Source of the DNA: Rebecca billardiae RCC1528
Lineage: Eukaryota > Haptophyta
Assembly (NCBI GenBank): GCA_965240325.2
Contig: OZ251233.1
Coordinates: forward strand, 1,736,001-1,800,000
DNA length: 64,000 nt
Direction of reading: 5' to 3'
Part shown: positions 33,039-43,484 of the stretch, one piece after another
How positions within the stretch are numbered: the stretch's first letter is position 1
Layout of the letters: the number at the start of each line of letters is the position of its first letter
The notes under the pieces: generated by a model
What the model was told of the DNA's origin: nothing
Database searches by the model: none
What the model saw: the letters and a program-made list of their open reading frames with translations, nothing else
Program-made: the position numbers and the translations under genes

Positions 33039-34351
33039 TAGCAGCTAGTAACTGCTGATGCTGCCATCAGCGCCTGATGAGTGATGCGCGCTCGTCATCC
33101 CGCGGCTGCTATCATAATCAGCAGCAGTCTCGTCAGCAGCATGCGCATGATGATGTGACCAATACCGCCCACCGGGACAAGGCCGCCAGGCCCCCGCTGT
33201 TTATGGCCCGCGGTGCAGGGCGGAGCGCGCAGCGTGGAGCCCGCACCAGCGGGCCCGAACAACGTTTCAAAAAGATCTTTGATCAAGAAAAAAGGGACGG
33301 GGGACGATTTTCATGGCTGGAGGAGACCGAGTTTCGAATTTTGAGACCCTCTCTAACATGCATCACGGCCGAAAAAGGTCGCGCCCACGGCAAGTTCATA
33401 GTAAAGCGTGGAGTGACGCCCGTCCAAAAAACTTCACGCCCTTTAGGATCCCTAACGTAACGAACCGTTACAAGCGATTTTTCCGGCCAATGAGATTGCA
33501 GCAAGGTCCAAGGAGCGATGACGTATCTAGATAGAGATTGCCGCGAACCGATGTGACCATGTACGTCCCTTGAATCAGTTGAATCAACTATTCAATCGCG
33601 CCGTGTCTGTATCAGGAGCCGACGAGGCAAGGGTCAGTAGCCGATGGGCCAACCTCGGCGAATCTCAATACTATCTGACACCGGAGCGGGAGCCGGGGCG
33701 CGCGGGCCCGCGTTTTCTACGCCACGGCTGCGGCGAGACCGCGAGAGGATGAGGCGAGCTGACGAGCGACCGACGGGTGAGGACGGCGATGGGCAGGTGC
33801 GCGCGGCGAATGGCGCCTGGAGCGCGCGGCTGCGGCGGGTCCCGACTGCCGTCGACATCGCGTTCGTCGTGCCCCCGCTCACTCCGCGCGCCCCCGCCGC
33901 CCCTGCCGCCCTGTCGATGCCTCGGCGCGGCCTTGCGCGGCCCCGGCGCAGTCCGCGAGCCGGCGCCGCAGCCGCCGCCCTGTGTTCGGGCTCTCGCAAG
34001 CTCGGGGGCAGCGGCGCCTGATGCCGGACTGATCGATCTCTGAGCCTTCGACTTCACCACGCGCCGCCCTTGCCATGCCTTTCCGGGGTCTCCCAGAACT
34101 CTTCTTGATTGAGAGAGAGCAGGCGCGCCGACGATCCGAGTCCATCGTCGGTCGACTCTGAGCGAGGGCTACGCCTCGGAACTGAACGGTACTCTACGAG
34201 GAGGACGAGCTGCGCGGGCGACGGTGGTGCGTGACGTCCCCAGAGCTGGCCGTGCCTCTGCAACGCGTGCCGAGCCTGATCGAGGTGTGTCAGCTGCCCG
34301 TGCACGCGCGGCGAGTGCGCGAACCGGATCACCGGTGCCCTCGCACCTCGT

Positions 34352-34658
34352 CACCGTGCTCCCTCGGGCTGTCAGCTCCGCGTGGCCTGGCGTGCACGTA
34401 GAGTTGCGCTCATGCGTCGATCACGCCTCGCGCCCGCCTGTCGGCCGTCGCGCAGGCGCTGGTCGAACCCTACTCGGACCAGTGCATCATCCCGGGCGCT
34501 GCCGGCGCGGGGGGTGACCCCGGGGACAGCGGTCAGCAGCAGCGGCCCGAACGAATCCGCGGCCCCGCACCGTGCTCCCTGGCTGTCAGCTCCGCGTGGC
34601 CTGGTGTGCACGTGGAGTCGCGCTCATGCGTCGATCACGCCTCGTCGCATCCGCCTGT
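34352..34658 (+). repeat. Direct repeat of about 80-90 bp (34352-34441 and 34568-34658)
   Basis: Both copies share CACCGTGCTCCCT, GGCTGTCAGCTCCGCGTGGC and GCTCATGCGTCGATCACGCC in the same order, with a few substitutions and a 2-bp indel. They are spaced 216 bp apart with an unrelated insert. Probably a local duplication. Confidence 0.8.
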
Positions 34659-34829
34659 ACACAATCGGCGCCGCGCCGGCGGCTGCAATGGGCCCGCCCG
34701 GCGCGGCGGGCGGCGGCGCGCCGCTGGAGTCTAGTTGTACGGGCATATGCAACTGGTCTGTCAATAGACGACTGCGACGGAGGGTGCACCGCCACCGCGG
34801 GCCCTGAACTACGTTCGTTCTACGGAAAA

Positions 34830-34895
34830 GGACCGCGGAACGCGGTCATATATATATATATCGGACCGCGGAACGCGGTCATATATATATATATC
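34830..34895. repeat. Tandem pair of 33-bp hairpin units
   Basis: The unit GGACCGCGGAACGCGGTC followed by (AT)6-7 occurs twice back to back. Each unit contains the perfect stem GACCGCG/CGCGGTC with a 3-nt loop. It lies about 80 bp beyond the 3' end of the glycosyltransferase gene, read from the opposite strand. Confidence 0.85.
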
Positions 34896-34974
34896 GCGTC
34901 ATCAATAATGTGATGCTGATGGCGCACTGAGCGCTGACTGAGCAAGCTCGGAAGCTAGCGCTGAGCTCGCAGGG

Positions 34975-37395
34975 CTAAGCCGCGCCTGCACAGTGCCAGC
35001 TCGATTCGATCCACCAGTAGTTCTCCATGCCGAACAATCGGAGCGCGCCGGTCTCGTCGAGCAGATCTCTGGCGAGCTTCTTCACCAGCCCGCGCGTCGC
35101 GGCGGACTCCATTTGCCTGTTGAGCACTGCCCCCACGAGGCTCTGCGCGTGCGAGAAGGTGCGCTTCAGGTCGACGTGCTTCGGGGCCGTCGGGGCCGGG
35201 GTCGGGCGGCCGGCGCTGCCACCGCCTGGGACATGGGTGACGAGCAGCTGCCTGCCGAGCTCCTGCAGCAGGCCGTTGGTGAGATTGTGCTGCTCGCCAA
35301 ACACGCCCATCACCGGTAAACGACCATTTCTGGTCACGTGGACGAACGTTGCGTACGGCCCGCCGCGCTGGATCAGCTCGACCTCCGGCTTGCAGAGGTG
35401 CTCGGGGGGGAAGGCCTCGATGGCGCACGCGGACGGGTCCGCCAGCAGCCCGTCGCCCAGCGCGGCCTGGTCGTGCAGCCGCTCCTGGGGCTGCGCGCGT
35501 GCGGCGGCGATGAGCGACGCCTCCCACATGGCCAGGCACGGCTCCGAGACCCCGCGCCTCAGCATGAAGATGCCACCATGCCATGGTAAGCCCGATCTGC
35601 CGCCGATCTCTGGGAACATGAGCATCTGCGTCCGCAGATGCCCCCCCGCGCGCAGCCTCGGCGCGTGCTCGCGCAGGAAAGGCGCGAGCGGCCTGGCGAC
35701 GAGCACGTCGGCGTCGACGTACAGCACGACCTCCACGCTGGCGGGCAGCAGCTGCAGCAGTCGCATCTTGTGCCGCTTGAAGTCGACGTCGGCGTTGATC
35801 GGCCCGGGGAGCGGCGGCAGCGTGGGCACGTGCACGGCGCCCGGCGGCACACACTCGGCGCGCTCGGAGACGACGAAGACGGGTCCATCGAACTCGCCGC
35901 GGACGCGCGCGTTCGCGACGGAGTGCGCGAAGATCGCCTCGCTCGCGACCACGCCCATCGCGATGTACGCGAGGGCGGTGGTGCCGCTCGCGCGCGCGGG
36001 GCTCTCGCGCGCCGCCGCCGCCGCGAGCATGGGCGGCGGTGCGCTCGCCGAGAGCTCACAGCGCGCGCGTGCGCACACGTCGCGCCATGCGCACTGCGAG
36101 CCCTCGTCGCGCCCTGGCTTCGTGTGGCAGACAAACGTGGGCGCGCGCGGGTCGAGGATGTCCGCACGGAGCGCGGGCAGCGGCGGCGTGCCCGACGCGA
36201 CGCGCACCGACGTGGCGGGCAGCAGCAGGACTCGGCGCAGCTCGAGTGGCTCGAGGAGAGTGCCCGTCCGGCCGAAGCCGCGGCCGCCCTTCCATTGCGA
36301 GGAGGCGTTGACGACGGCGTCCAGGTGCGCCTGCAGGAAGGGCATGGCGGCCCGCCTGGCTTCGTCGTAGCTCGAGAACATCGCCGCCGGGAAGTCGAAG
36401 CGCTTGCCCTCCGCCTCCGCGTCCGAGCGCAGGCACACGAACAGCAGCCGCCAGAGAGGCAGCTGGTCCATGTGCCCGCACCGCAGCATCCACCACGTCC
36501 CCGCGAAGCCGCGGCCCCACGCCGTGTTGCGCACGAGCACCACGCCGCCGTTCAGCACGATGTTCTGCTGGACGCTGCCCATTAGGCCGCTCGGCCTCGG
36601 CCGGTTCTGGGTGCCGACGAGATGCGCACCTGGTGCGAGCGCGAGATAGCGCTCGGGCGTTGCCGCGGCCGGGCCCTCGCTGCCGGCGGAGAGCCACGCG
36701 TCGGCGTCGAGGTACAGCGCGCCCGCCGCGTGCGGCAGCGCACGGAACACGCCGAGAAGGCCGAGCGCCTTGTAGATGTGCATGGTGTTCACGCCCTTGT
36801 CGTAGCTCGCGCCGCACCGTAGGAGGGAGTCGGCCCAGCCGCCCGCAAGCTCGTCGCGCGCATTGAGCACGCGCTCCGGCAGCGCGCCGAGCCAGACGAA
36901 GCAGGGGCGGGCGGTGCGCTGGCAGTACGTCGCCTTGTTAGCAAACTCCTTCCACGTCCGCACGATCAGGTAGCGCGTGGAGTCCACGAGGGTGAGCACA
37001 GGCACCGCGCTCGGTGGAGGGATGGCCGATCCGTTCACCTGGCACAGCAGGGCACGCTTGCGCAGGCCGACGTCGAAGCGGTACTGACGGGCGGCGCGCG
37101 TGGACTCGTTGATGCCACTCGAGTCGTCGACGGCGAAGCAGTCGGAGAGCGCCGCACTGGATACGCACAGGCGCGTGGGCATGCCGAGGATGTGGATTGT
37201 GCACGTTTCATCGACAAACTCGTCGATGACAGCGTCAGCCGCCCGCCCTGATGCCGCGAAGAGCTGGGAAAGATCATCAGGTATGACGGCACCCGAAGTC
37301 GCAGGACCGGCCGCACAGGCCGTGAGGCTGATCACGAGCGCGGCAACGACAGGTGAGGCCGCCGCAGACCTGACGCGACTCGATGGCGTGGGCAT
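34975..37395 (-). CDS. Two-domain glycosyltransferase, type II membrane or secretory
   Basis: About 806 residues from the ATG at 37395 (another ATG at 37428 adds 11). A hydrophobic N-terminal segment (SPVVAALVISLTACAAG) looks like a signal anchor for the Golgi or ER. Two nucleotide-sugar transferase-like halves follow, each with its own metal-binding DxD: LYLDADAWLS at about 227 with a later NGGVVLVRNTAWGRGF as in GT34-type enzymes, and LYVDADVLVARPL at about 557 followed by PWHGGIFMLRRG and an H-D-Q-A-A motif. Both halves have Cys residues consistent with lumenal folding. Probably a polysaccharide or glycoprotein glycosyltransferase; donor and acceptor unknown. Single exon. Divergent from NSUN gene, 127 bp apart. 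Confidence 0.75.
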   Translation of the reverse strand: MPTPSSRVRSAAASPVVAALVISLTACAAGPATSGAVIPDDLSQLFAASGRAADAVIDEFVDETCTIHILGMPTRLCVSSAALSDCFAVDDSSGINESTRAARQYRFDVGLRKRALLCQVNGSAIPPPSAVPVLTLVDSTRYLIVRTWKEFANKATYCQRTARPCFVWLGALPERVLNARDELAGGWADSLLRCGASYDKGVNTMHIYKALGLLGVFRALPHAAGALYLDADAWLSAGSEGPAAATPERYLALAPGAHLVGTQNRPRPSGLMGSVQQNIVLNGGVVLVRNTAWGRGFAGTWWMLRCGHMDQLPLWRLLFVCLRSDAEAEGKRFDFPAAMFSSYDEARRAAMPFLQAHLDAVVNASSQWKGGRGFGRTGTLLEPLELRRVLLLPATSVRVASGTPPLPALRADILDPRAPTFVCHTKPGRDEGSQCAWRDVCARARCELSASAPPPMLAAAAARESPARASGTTALAYIAMGVVASEAIFAHSVANARVRGEFDGPVFVVSERAECVPPGAVHVPTLPPLPGPINADVDFKRHKMRLLQLLPASVEVVLYVDADVLVARPLAPFLREHAPRLRAGGHLRTQMLMFPEIGGRSGLPWHGGIFMLRRGVSEPCLAMWEASLIAAARAQPQERLHDQAALGDGLLADPSACAIEAFPPEHLCKPEVELIQRGGPYATFVHVTRNGRLPVMGVFGEQHNLTNGLLQELGRQLLVTHVPGGGSAGRPTPAPTAPKHVDLKRTFSHAQSLVGAVLNRQMESAATRGLVKKLARDLLDETGALRLFGMENYWWIESSWHCAGAA

Positions 37396-37522
37396 CCGGG
37401 GGTTGCGACGAAGGCGAGGTTCATGCATGAACTTAGGACGGGCACCGCAAGAGACGCATGCACAGTCGCACCAAGCGGAAGGGGGTGTCGCACACAGCTC
37501 AGGCAGGCGCGAGATCACAGTA

Positions 37523-38797
37523 ATGGCGGCGGAGCCAGGATGGTGGCACGCCGAGCCTGTGGACACCGGACGCTTCCCGCCCGCGTTCCGGCGCTTCCTG
37601 GCCGAGAATGGCATCTCGATTGACAACTACGCGCTCGACTCGGAGACCATCCCGAGGTATCTTCGGGCCAACCCGCGCTCGCCCCCGAGCGAGGCCGGCC
37701 TGAGCGCGCTGCGCGCTCAGCTCGGAGATGCGCTCGCGCCTGTCGAGTGGCTGCCGGGCTTCTATAGCCTGCCCGCGAGCACCAAGATCGCGGGCACGCG
37801 CGCGTACGCCGAGGGGCACGTGTACGGCATCGACGCGGCGTCGGGCGCCGCCGTCGCCGCGCTGGACCTGCGGCCAGGCCACGCCGTGCTCGACATGTGC
37901 TGCGCGCCAGGTGCTAAGCTCTGCATGGCCGCCGAGGCCGTCGGGCCGAGCGGCTCGGTGACCGGCGTCGACGTGCACCCCGAGCGGCTCGCAGCGACGC
38001 GGACGATGGTGCGCAAGTACGCGCTGGCCAACGTCCGCCTCTTCCTCGGCGACGCCCGCCAGTTTGCTGCGCCGGCCCCGCCTGCGGCCTCGCTGGAGGA
38101 GTCGCCGCCGTCAGTGCCGGCGCGACCGCGGCCGGGCAAGCGCAGGCGGCAGGCCTCCGCCCGCGGAGCACACGAGGCTCCGCCTCCGCCACAGCTCTTC
38201 TACCCGCTGCATGTCGACGAGCCTCCGCCGCCCGTGCCCGAGGCCGACGCGCACGACGACCCCGAGCCGTTCGAGTCCGGGCGCCGCCTGTACGAGCGAG
38301 TCCTGGTGGACGCGGAGTGCACGCACGACGGCTCGGTGCGCCACCTGAGCAAGTACGCCGCGTGGGGCTGGGAGACGTTCGAGCAGCGCTTCCTTGACCC
38401 GACGCGCCTGCGTGATCTGGAGGGCCTCCAGCGCGCGCTGCTGCGCCGCGGCTACGCCGCCCTCGCGCCCGGCGGCGTGCTCGTGTACAGCACATGCAGT
38501 TTCGCACGCCGCCAGAACGAGGAGGTCGTGGCGTGGCTTCTCGAGACAGAGCCGCACGCCGAGTGCGTGCCGATCGACACGCTCGACGCGCGCGCGCCGT
38601 GCAAGCCAGGGGGGCTCGCTCACACGCTGCGCTTTGAGCCGTGCGCGTCGGCGACGAGCGCCCTCTTCATCTCGCGCATCACCAAGCGCGCAATCAAGAC
38701 ATCAGCAACGACTACTCATCATCTATGTCCCCTAGCGTCCGCCGCTCCACCCGGCCGGAGTCTGGAACCGCAGGCGGAACCAACCGCTCAGGTGTAG
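37523..38797 (+). CDS. NOL1/NOP2/Sun-type RNA (cytosine-C5) methyltransferase
   Basis: SAM-dependent RNA m5C methyltransferase of the RsmB/NSUN family, acting on tRNA or rRNA. Motif I DMCCAPGAKLCMAAEA, the acidic SAM ligand GVDVHPERL, and GDARQF are clear. Motif IV is VLVDAECTHDGS (about residues 260-271) with a catalytic-type Cys, and motif VI is VYSTCSFA (about 321-328) with the second Cys. An insert of about 70 Pro/Arg-rich residues separates motifs III and IV. Length 424 residues from the ATG at 37523. No targeting peptide is obvious. The DAEC-T-H-D version instead of the common D-x-P-C-S-G marks a distinct subgroup also seen in protists; its target is not known to me. Confidence 0.85.
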   Translation: MAAEPGWWHAEPVDTGRFPPAFRRFLAENGISIDNYALDSETIPRYLRANPRSPPSEAGLSALRAQLGDALAPVEWLPGFYSLPASTKIAGTRAYAEGHVYGIDAASGAAVAALDLRPGHAVLDMCCAPGAKLCMAAEAVGPSGSVTGVDVHPERLAATRTMVRKYALANVRLFLGDARQFAAPAPPAASLEESPPSVPARPRPGKRRRQASARGAHEAPPPPQLFYPLHVDEPPPPVPEADAHDDPEPFESGRRLYERVLVDAECTHDGSVRHLSKYAAWGWETFEQRFLDPTRLRDLEGLQRALLRRGYAALAPGGVLVYSTCSFARRQNEEVVAWLLETEPHAECVPIDTLDARAPCKPGGLAHTLRFEPCASATSALFISRITKRAIKTSATTTHHLCPLASAAPPGRSLEPQAEPTAQV

Positions 38798-39441
<644 letters not shown>

Positions 39442-39953
39442 CAGGCAATTGCGGGCAATAAGGAGCTGTCACGTTAAGAAACTGGGGCTTGCTATCTGCG
39501 GATCTGGCCTAGAAACTGAGGCTAGCGATTGGCTGGTTCGCTATACGCATAGTCACACTAAGAAACCGGGACTACGTCGTCCCGGCTGACGAGTGTCGAG
39601 TGGTCCGCCGAGGGGCGAGGCGCAGTCGGCCCGTCGGGGACGCGGCGCGCGGCCCGACTACGAGTACAGGCCAAGTCCCGACTTCTCCTGATGACTGACT
39701 CCTGGCCAGTGCACCGCAGCATCCATGCAACATCATGCCAGATTTGCTCCAAAAAGGCCCAAAATTTTCGTTGGCCTCGCCGGCCGGGCCTAAAGACTCA
39801 GCGGGGGGCTCTGCCCCCCTGCGCCCCCCGCGCCTGCGCGGCGGGCGGACCTAGCTAAGAAACTGAGACTCCGTAGGCGCTCGGGCTACCGAACGGCTAA
39901 GAAACCGAGGCTAGCCGCGAGATCTCTGACTTCTTATTGCCCGCGATTGCCTG
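39442..39953. mobile_element. TIR element copy 1 (MITE, TA target)
   Basis: 512 bp, bounded by terminal inverted repeats beginning CAGGCAATTGCGGGCAATAA (left) and ending TTATTGCCCGCGATTGCCTG (right), about 21 bp with one mismatch. It is flanked by TA on both sides (39440-39441 and 39954-39955), as for Tc1/mariner-type insertions. Inside, a motif of the form CTAAGAAACYGRGRCT recurs about five times near the ends, as transposase-binding sites often do. It has no transposase frame. Confidence 0.8.
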
Positions 39954-39985
39954 TAGTGTTCTGACTACACGGCTGAATACTAATA

Positions 39986-40509
39986 CAGGCAATCGCGGGC
40001 AATAAGGAGCTGTCACGTTAAGAAACTGGGGCTTGCTATCTGCGGATCTGGCCTAGAAACTGAGACTAGCGATTGGCTGGTTCGCTATACGCATAGGCAC
40101 ACTAAGAAACCGGGAATACGTCGTCCCGGCTGACGACTACGAGTCGGGTCCGCCGAGGGCCTGGCCGAGGGCGAGGCGCAGTCGGCCAGTCGGCGACGCG
40201 GCGCGCGGCCCGACTACGAGTACAGGCCAAGTCCCGACTTCTCCTGATGACTGACTCCTGGCCAGTGCACCGCAGCATCCATGCAACATCATGCCAGATT
40301 TGCTCCAAAAAGGCCCAAAAATTTCTTCGGCCTCGCCGGCCGGGCCTAAAGACTCAGCGGGTGGCTCTGCCCCCCTGCGCCCCCCGCGCCTGCGCGGCGG
40401 GCGGACCTAGCTAAGAAACTGAGACTCCGTAGGCGCACGGGCTACCGAACGGCTAAGAAACCGAGGCTAGCCGCGAGATCTCTGACTTCTTATTGCCCGC
40501 GATTGCCTG
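39986..40509. mobile_element. TIR element copy 2 (MITE, TA target), tandem to copy 1
   Basis: 524 bp, same orientation and about 95% alike to copy 1 by eye, with perfect ends CAGGCAATCGCGGGC and its complement, flanked by TA (39984-39985 and 40510-40511). It is separated from copy 1 by 28 bp of unrelated DNA between the two TA pairs. It differs by a roughly 12-bp insertion near 40155. A short antisense frame is conserved between copies only because the DNA is. Confidence 0.8.
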
Positions 40510-40743
40510 TAGCCATAGCGGTTTGTCAGCCCGGTGCTGAGCTTCACTAATCTGTCTGTCTGATCGCCCGCTGCCATCGGAACCGGCCAGACTCGGCAGC
40601 TTGCTCCGAGTCCGACTGCCGGAGTCCGTGCCCGTGGACGGCGTGCCGAGTCACGCGGTGACCGGACCGGGACCGGACCTCGGGTCACTCTGACAATCGG
40701 TGCGGCCCGCGGCGCCCGCGGCCAGGTGCCAGGATGAATCGTC

Positions 40744-41148
40744 ATGTACGCATACGATGTCGCGAGCAAGTACGTCGTTACGACATCATTGTCAGCTGTG
40801 CGCTGCGCAATACAGGAATCATCAGTGATCCCGCCTGGCGTCAAGGCTCGGAAGCGAATGCGAGCGCGCCGCCGCCGCTCATCTTCATCGACCGACTCGG
40901 CGTCGTCCAGTGACGAGCAAGGCAGCCGGAGCTCAGTGACGCTTTGGACGATTACGGCCCCCGTCGAGTTTGAGCTCATCGCATACGAGTCGTCCCGTCG
41001 TGCTGGCCACAGGCCTCACTGCTCCCGTCTCTGCTCGTTTCACGCTACGCAATGCTGCCTGCTGCTGCTCGGCATGCCGCGCGCGCTAGACCCCGAGGCG
41101 CGGACACGAGCACCCGACGCCAGGTCGATGGTGGAAGCCCGGAGTTGA
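40744..41148 (+). CDS. Hypothetical protein, weak candidate
   Basis: A 134-codon ATG-started frame in lower-GC DNA, with an Arg-rich block (KARKRMRARRRR) followed by a Ser-rich acidic stretch (SSSSTDSASSSDEQGS). No family match, and it may be chance. It ends just before the secreted-peptide gene on the opposite strand. Confidence 0.2.
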   Translation: MYAYDVASKYVVTTSLSAVRCAIQESSVIPPGVKARKRMRARRRRSSSSTDSASSSDEQGSRSSVTLWTITAPVEFELIAYESSRRAGHRPHCSRLCSFHATQCCLLLLGMPRALDPEARTRAPDARSMVEARS

Positions 41149-41165
41149 GGCTTGCTCGATGCGAC

Positions 41166-41618
41166 TTACGGGCAGAAGTGGCCGAAGTGCGCGCAGAGTC
41201 CTGGAGCGATCTCCTGGCGGAAGTAGAGCTCGACCATCTGCAGGCGCATGGCGCGTCACGCACGGTGTGGGGGAGGAGCGCAACACATGAGCGCGGAAGT
41301 TTCAGGCCTGTGGCCGGGGGGTCGCGACGCATAGACATGCGACATCGTGCAAGCCGCAGCTGGCAGTCGCATCAATCCGTCGATCGAGCCCAGCGGCTGC
41401 GTTCCCTGGTGCAGGGGCGCGAGTGCTGGTGCAGACGCGCAGCTCACCGGCGGGAAGCAGAACCACTTGCCGCAGTCCTCAACGGCCTGCGGGTTCAGCA
41501 TTGGGCTTGGGACACCCTTCTGGAACGGCCTTGGAATCTCCGTGTTCAGCACCGGCATGGCCGATGCGCACATCGCCATCAGAAGCGCGAGCGCCAGAGC
41601 GAGGATGGTCTGCTTCAT
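41166..41618 (-). CDS. Small secreted four-cysteine peptide, 2 exons
   Basis: An 80-residue secreted protein found only after splicing. Exon 1 (41618-41448) encodes a textbook signal peptide (MKQT, then ILALALALLMAM, cleavage after CASA) and about 37 mature residues with Cys in EDCGKWFCFPP. The donor is a standard GTGAGC; the intron 41238-41447 ends CCTGCAG. Exon 2 (41237-41166) adds MVELYFRQEIAPGLC and ends GHFCP-stop in phase 0. The mature part is about 60 residues with four Cys, two in each exon, which supports the join because it would allow two disulfides. Unspliced reading would give an unrelated Pro/Ala-rich tail. No family recognised; role unknown. Confidence 0.6.
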
Positions 41619-43484
41619 GGTGACTGTCCTGCGGCGAGCGCCGGGCACACAGGGCGATGGGGCACGAGCGCTCGGCATGAGCGAGCGTCGAATGCACACG
41701 GCCCGAATGCAGGCACGCAGACGTCGGGCAGAGATGGACGGCCCCTAATCGTCGAGCCAATCACGCTTGCACCCATCCGCTCCGCGCCTCCGCCGCGGTG
41801 GGGCGCGTGGCCCGCGGTGGCCTGCGGGGGGCGCCGCACCTTGCCCCAACGAGGTGCGTTGCCCCTCTGAACCACAGCTGCTGTTTGGGGGGGCGGGCTC
41901 TGCGGGCGCGGCGCCGGCCCGCTGCGGCGCGTGCCCGTCTCTTATTGGGTGACCATGTTTTCATACCGGGGCAGGCGCGGGTCGTGCGAGGTCGTAACCG
42001 AGTGGGCTGGCTTGGGCTGTATTGGAGAGCTCTCCATAATTACCCACCCGATGTCAGTTGGCGCTGGACCACCTTTGGGTACGGCCCTTGCTTTGGGGTT
42101 TCGGCGCCGCATCACGAGTAGCAATCCGGGCGGTGCAGGCCGGACCAAGCTACTGCCACGTCCGGTACGGCGAGCGGTTTTTTTAAATTCCCCTTTATAA
42201 CGGGCTCCGGGTGATCAGACTGGCGGCCGAAGCCTCCAGCCCTACCCTGGCCGGTACCATTGCAATTCCTACTTAACATTTTATGATGAGCACTATTATA
42301 AACTGTACAATACCGCCCCCATATTAAGGTGTGATGGAGGGTAGCTGGGAGCTCAGATCAGATCAGCTGCGAGCGCAGCGAGCAGCATTAAGGTGGCTGG
42401 CGACGAACGACAATGATGAATGATGACGATCGAAATGTTTCGCGCGCTGTGGCGAGCGACATTGACACGACTTATTGAGCGTAGGAACGACGTTCTGACG
42501 TCGTCCAGGATGGCCGGCGGGCTTCCGCCGTTGCTCGGCTCGCCTCTCGCAGAAGCAGGGCTTGGCAGACCACCTGCGCAGGCACGCCTGCACGCCACCG
42601 AGTGAGCTAGTGCATGCGCCCAGCCATAACATCGTATTTGTTAGTAGTATTGCACTCAGCACTATTGGCAGCACCCTCGATCCATCGGCGAAGGCCGCGC
42701 TGCGAAATGCGCACTCGAACGATTTAAATGGAATATCCGCGTGCTGCGCCGGCGTGCACAGCGCCGAGCGAGACTGCTATAAACAGATGCGCGGCGACAT
42801 CAGCAGCGTCAGCGTCATCATCGGCGCGGCCTACTTCGGCCTGTCGGCCAGCGGCGCGCGGTTGGGTAGCAGTCGCGATAATCCGGAGCGCTCACACACC
42901 GCGGCAGCTAAGCCGTACTGCTCGCAGTAGCTATACCGTTGGCCGGTACTGCTAGACGATCATCGCGATCGCATCGCGTCCACAATCCGATCCTTGTATG
43001 CAACGCTTTAGTCGGCCGTGCTGGCGGTCACTTGTCCGATGCACGCCGATATTAGCTAAGTGATGATGATGACGACATCGTTCGGTCGTATCAGAATAAT
43101 ATATATGCTGCTATCAGGCGCAGCGTACTGGCGGCCCCGAGACCGCGTACCGTTTATTTGTTTTAACGTGCGTAAGGCTCATCAGGGTGGCAGGTTGCCG
43201 ACAGTAGCAGTGCGCATCAGCATCAATCGCGTCATCAGCATGATATCATATCACAACTCTGTCAACTGCCTGCGCGGCGCCTCGTCACGGGCCAGTCCGG
43301 TCCTGACCCTGGCTACCGGCTCACGGCCGGATCGGAACGTGATGACGTCATGAGTGCTGACATGATCGACGCATGAGTGACATGGCGATGCCAAACGATC
43401 AAGTCGTATATATCGATCGTCGCGGCTTGATTGCAACGCGCCACTCGTGATTATGACGCCAAATCCCCGTCCCGAATGAGCAGC
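41619..43484. other. Gene-poor stretch
   Basis: About 1.9 kb. A frame at about 42562-42930 (contains ISACCAGVHSAERDCYKQM and a short hydrophobic stretch) looks protein-like but has no ATG or family match; it could be an exon or a relic. AT-rich runs occur at 42270-42330 and 43060-43110. Nothing else is supported. Confidence 0.3.

Larger units (their letters stand above)
32816..34974. other. 2.2-kb gene-poor region with several repeat classes
   Basis: Holds an (AT)n tract, a lower-GC island (about 33258-33535), an ATG-started 125-codon frame at 33644-34021 with weak support, a roughly 80-bp direct repeat and a pair of hairpin units (listed separately where distinct). No recognised gene. Confidence 0.4.

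Noticed and set aside
39558-39752. Conserved 64-68-codon frame in both MITE copies
   Set aside because: Conserved because the element is duplicated; length changes between copies and no motif.
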